DNA of 64,000 nt from Agapetus fuscipes (taxonomy: Eukaryota; Arthropoda; Insecta; Trichoptera; Glossosomatidae), in assembly GCA_951799405.1 (NCBI GenBank), contig OX637345.1:8804001-8868000 (forward strand). The letters run 5' to 3'. The notes under the pieces are model-generated. The model saw nothing but the letters and a program-made list of their open reading frames with translations, was not told the DNA's origin and searched no databases. Shown piece by piece: positions 63,050 to 64,000 of the stretch. Each line of letters opens with the position of its first letter. The first letter of the stretch is position 1. Made by a program: the position numbers and the translations under genes.

Positions 63050-63330
63050 CCTGTCTGTAGTCTAGTGGTTAACTTTTCTGAATCGTAAATGGAAGGTTGT
63101 GGGTTCGAATCCCGGATGAGCACCAAAAATATACGTTTAATATTTTCAAATATGCTCTTCGCTGGGTGAAAAATTCCAAAAAAAGAGCATCCAGCTGTGC
63201 AGCAACTGGGTATTGATTGAGAATTGGTGCTTTCTACAGCGACGACCAAGCTCGTGGAGGGCTCTTGAAGTGTGATACACACAAAAACAGCGCTCACCAA
63301 GAAAATTATCAAAATATTATTTATTATTAT
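63050..63330 (+). mobile_element. SINE-2, nearly complete, with (TTA)n tail
   Basis: Head TGTAGTCTAGTGGTTAAC (A-box side), B-box GGTTCGAATCC (63102-63112), body TTTTCAAATATGCTCTTCGC, CAGCAACTGGGTATTGATTG, GGGCTCTTGAAGTGTGATAC, ending (ATT)n. Confidence 0.9.
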
Positions 63331-63344
63331 TATAAGTCAAGGAA

Positions 63345-64000
63345 CATTAGGTCAGAATATAAAATACGTTATTTTGTATCGAAATTACGCCACTCCATCT
63401 TGCCTCCAGCCCATCCAAAGTATCGTCACATTTTTCCCCCCATGTTTCAAATTCCAGAGTCCATTGAGTTCCACTTGCCCCAGCATCCTTTTTCGGTACA
63501 ATGATGTAAAAATGGTAGTTAACAGTGGGCGGAGAGATTCTCCGAAGAAAAAAATGAGAAATATAAGGAATATTACAAGACGAGCATGTATGAAATGCGC
63601 TGGATCTCTTTTTTCTCATAATGGAAACCCAAATGTGATGAATGTGTAGAGGAAAAAGTAAAGGGAAAAAAGTTAGCCTCGCTACATGAAAATCTACGTG
63701 TTTTTCATGTCTATAAAAATGTATTTAATGAGAGTGAAACAATGTTTTATTTTTCGGTTTTCTTATTTGTATTCTTGAAAATAAACAGGTGGATGGTTTT
63801 TATGGTAATTCATATAAAAACAAAACAAAAAATCAAAAATTCTTAAAAACCTAGATCAGCCGATGATTGGAAACACTTTTCAGCTGACTTTTAAAAAAAA
63901 TCTATATTGTAAAATCAAATGTACGATCCTTATAGACTCCTAAACCTTAATTTTCATCAATCAAGTTTAAAGGAAATACGTGAAATATTTTCGGAATTGT
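63345..64000. other. no gene seen
   Basis: Two overlapping open frames of 90-125 codons on opposite strands (63272-63649) begin in SINE-2 and lack family features. Treated as chance. Confidence 0.4.

Noticed and set aside
63050..63125. possible functional tRNA gene at the SINE-2 head
   Set aside because: Same reason: B-box GGTTCGAATCC present, no convincing cloverleaf ends, and the head is part of a repeated SINE.
63272..63649. 125-codon plus frame and 90-codon minus frame near the right edge
   Set aside because: They overlap each other, begin in SINE-2 sequence and have no recognisable domain or splice context.

Overview
This is an AT-rich, intron-bearing eukaryotic window packed with transposable elements. 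It is most likely from an insect or close arthropod relative. The evidence is spliced genes with GTAAGT-type donors, a complete MBOAT7/farjavit-like acyltransferase gene, and many short non-autonomous elements: LINE tails, tRNA-derived SINEs, hAT-like elements with 8-bp target duplications, and foldback MITEs. There is no bacterial or phage gene organisation, and almost all short open frames are chance or lie in repeats. I cannot name the species.

Two cellular genes are supported, both on the minus strand. (1) At 25056 down to 11890, seven exons join in phase into a predicted 489-residue MBOAT-family lysophospholipid acyltransferase, the MBOAT7 / LPIAT1 / farjavit type. It has the WHG histidine (about residue 370) and the upstream asparagine (about 333). 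(2) At 38571 down to 35218, three exons join into a predicted 330-residue secreted protein: signal peptide, six-cysteine module, long Gly/Pro-rich tail with repeated Tyr-Pro units. Its function is unknown. A possible non-coding first exon of a plus-strand gene lies near 56.3 kb, and a weak candidate coding start near 10.4 kb (minus).

The rest is mostly repeats. The dominant one, called tail-A here, is a ~250-bp unit present in roughly 40 copies on both strands and often ending in (TTAGA)n-like repeats. Several copies are contiguous with the C-terminal coding end of a non-LTR retrotransposon, so tail-A is best read as that LINE's 3' end. Other families are SINE-1, SINE-2 and SINE-C (tRNA-like heads with visible B boxes), at least four other LINE types as C-terminal scraps, hAT-like elements with recognisable target duplications (3.8, 12.9, 23.8, 28.7 and 31.8 kb), a Harbinger-like foldback with TTA duplication (32.8 kb), and several other foldback MITEs.

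Layout: 1-9 kb, nested DNA transposons, LINE scraps, a GT microsatellite, a perfect 90-bp-arm palindrome carrying hammerhead-like cores and a decayed transposon-like coding remnant. 9-11 kb, a 92-bp x3 minisatellite and low-repeat sequence. 11.7-25.1 kb, the acyltransferase gene with repeat-filled introns. 25-35 kb, repeats. 35.2-38.6 kb, the secreted-protein gene. 38.6-55.5 kb, dense tail-A and SINE copies. 55.6-58 kb, low-repeat sequence with the possible promoter/first exon. 58-64 kb, LINE and SINE remnants. The most interesting signals are the hammerhead-like cassette and the clear nesting order of the mobile elements.
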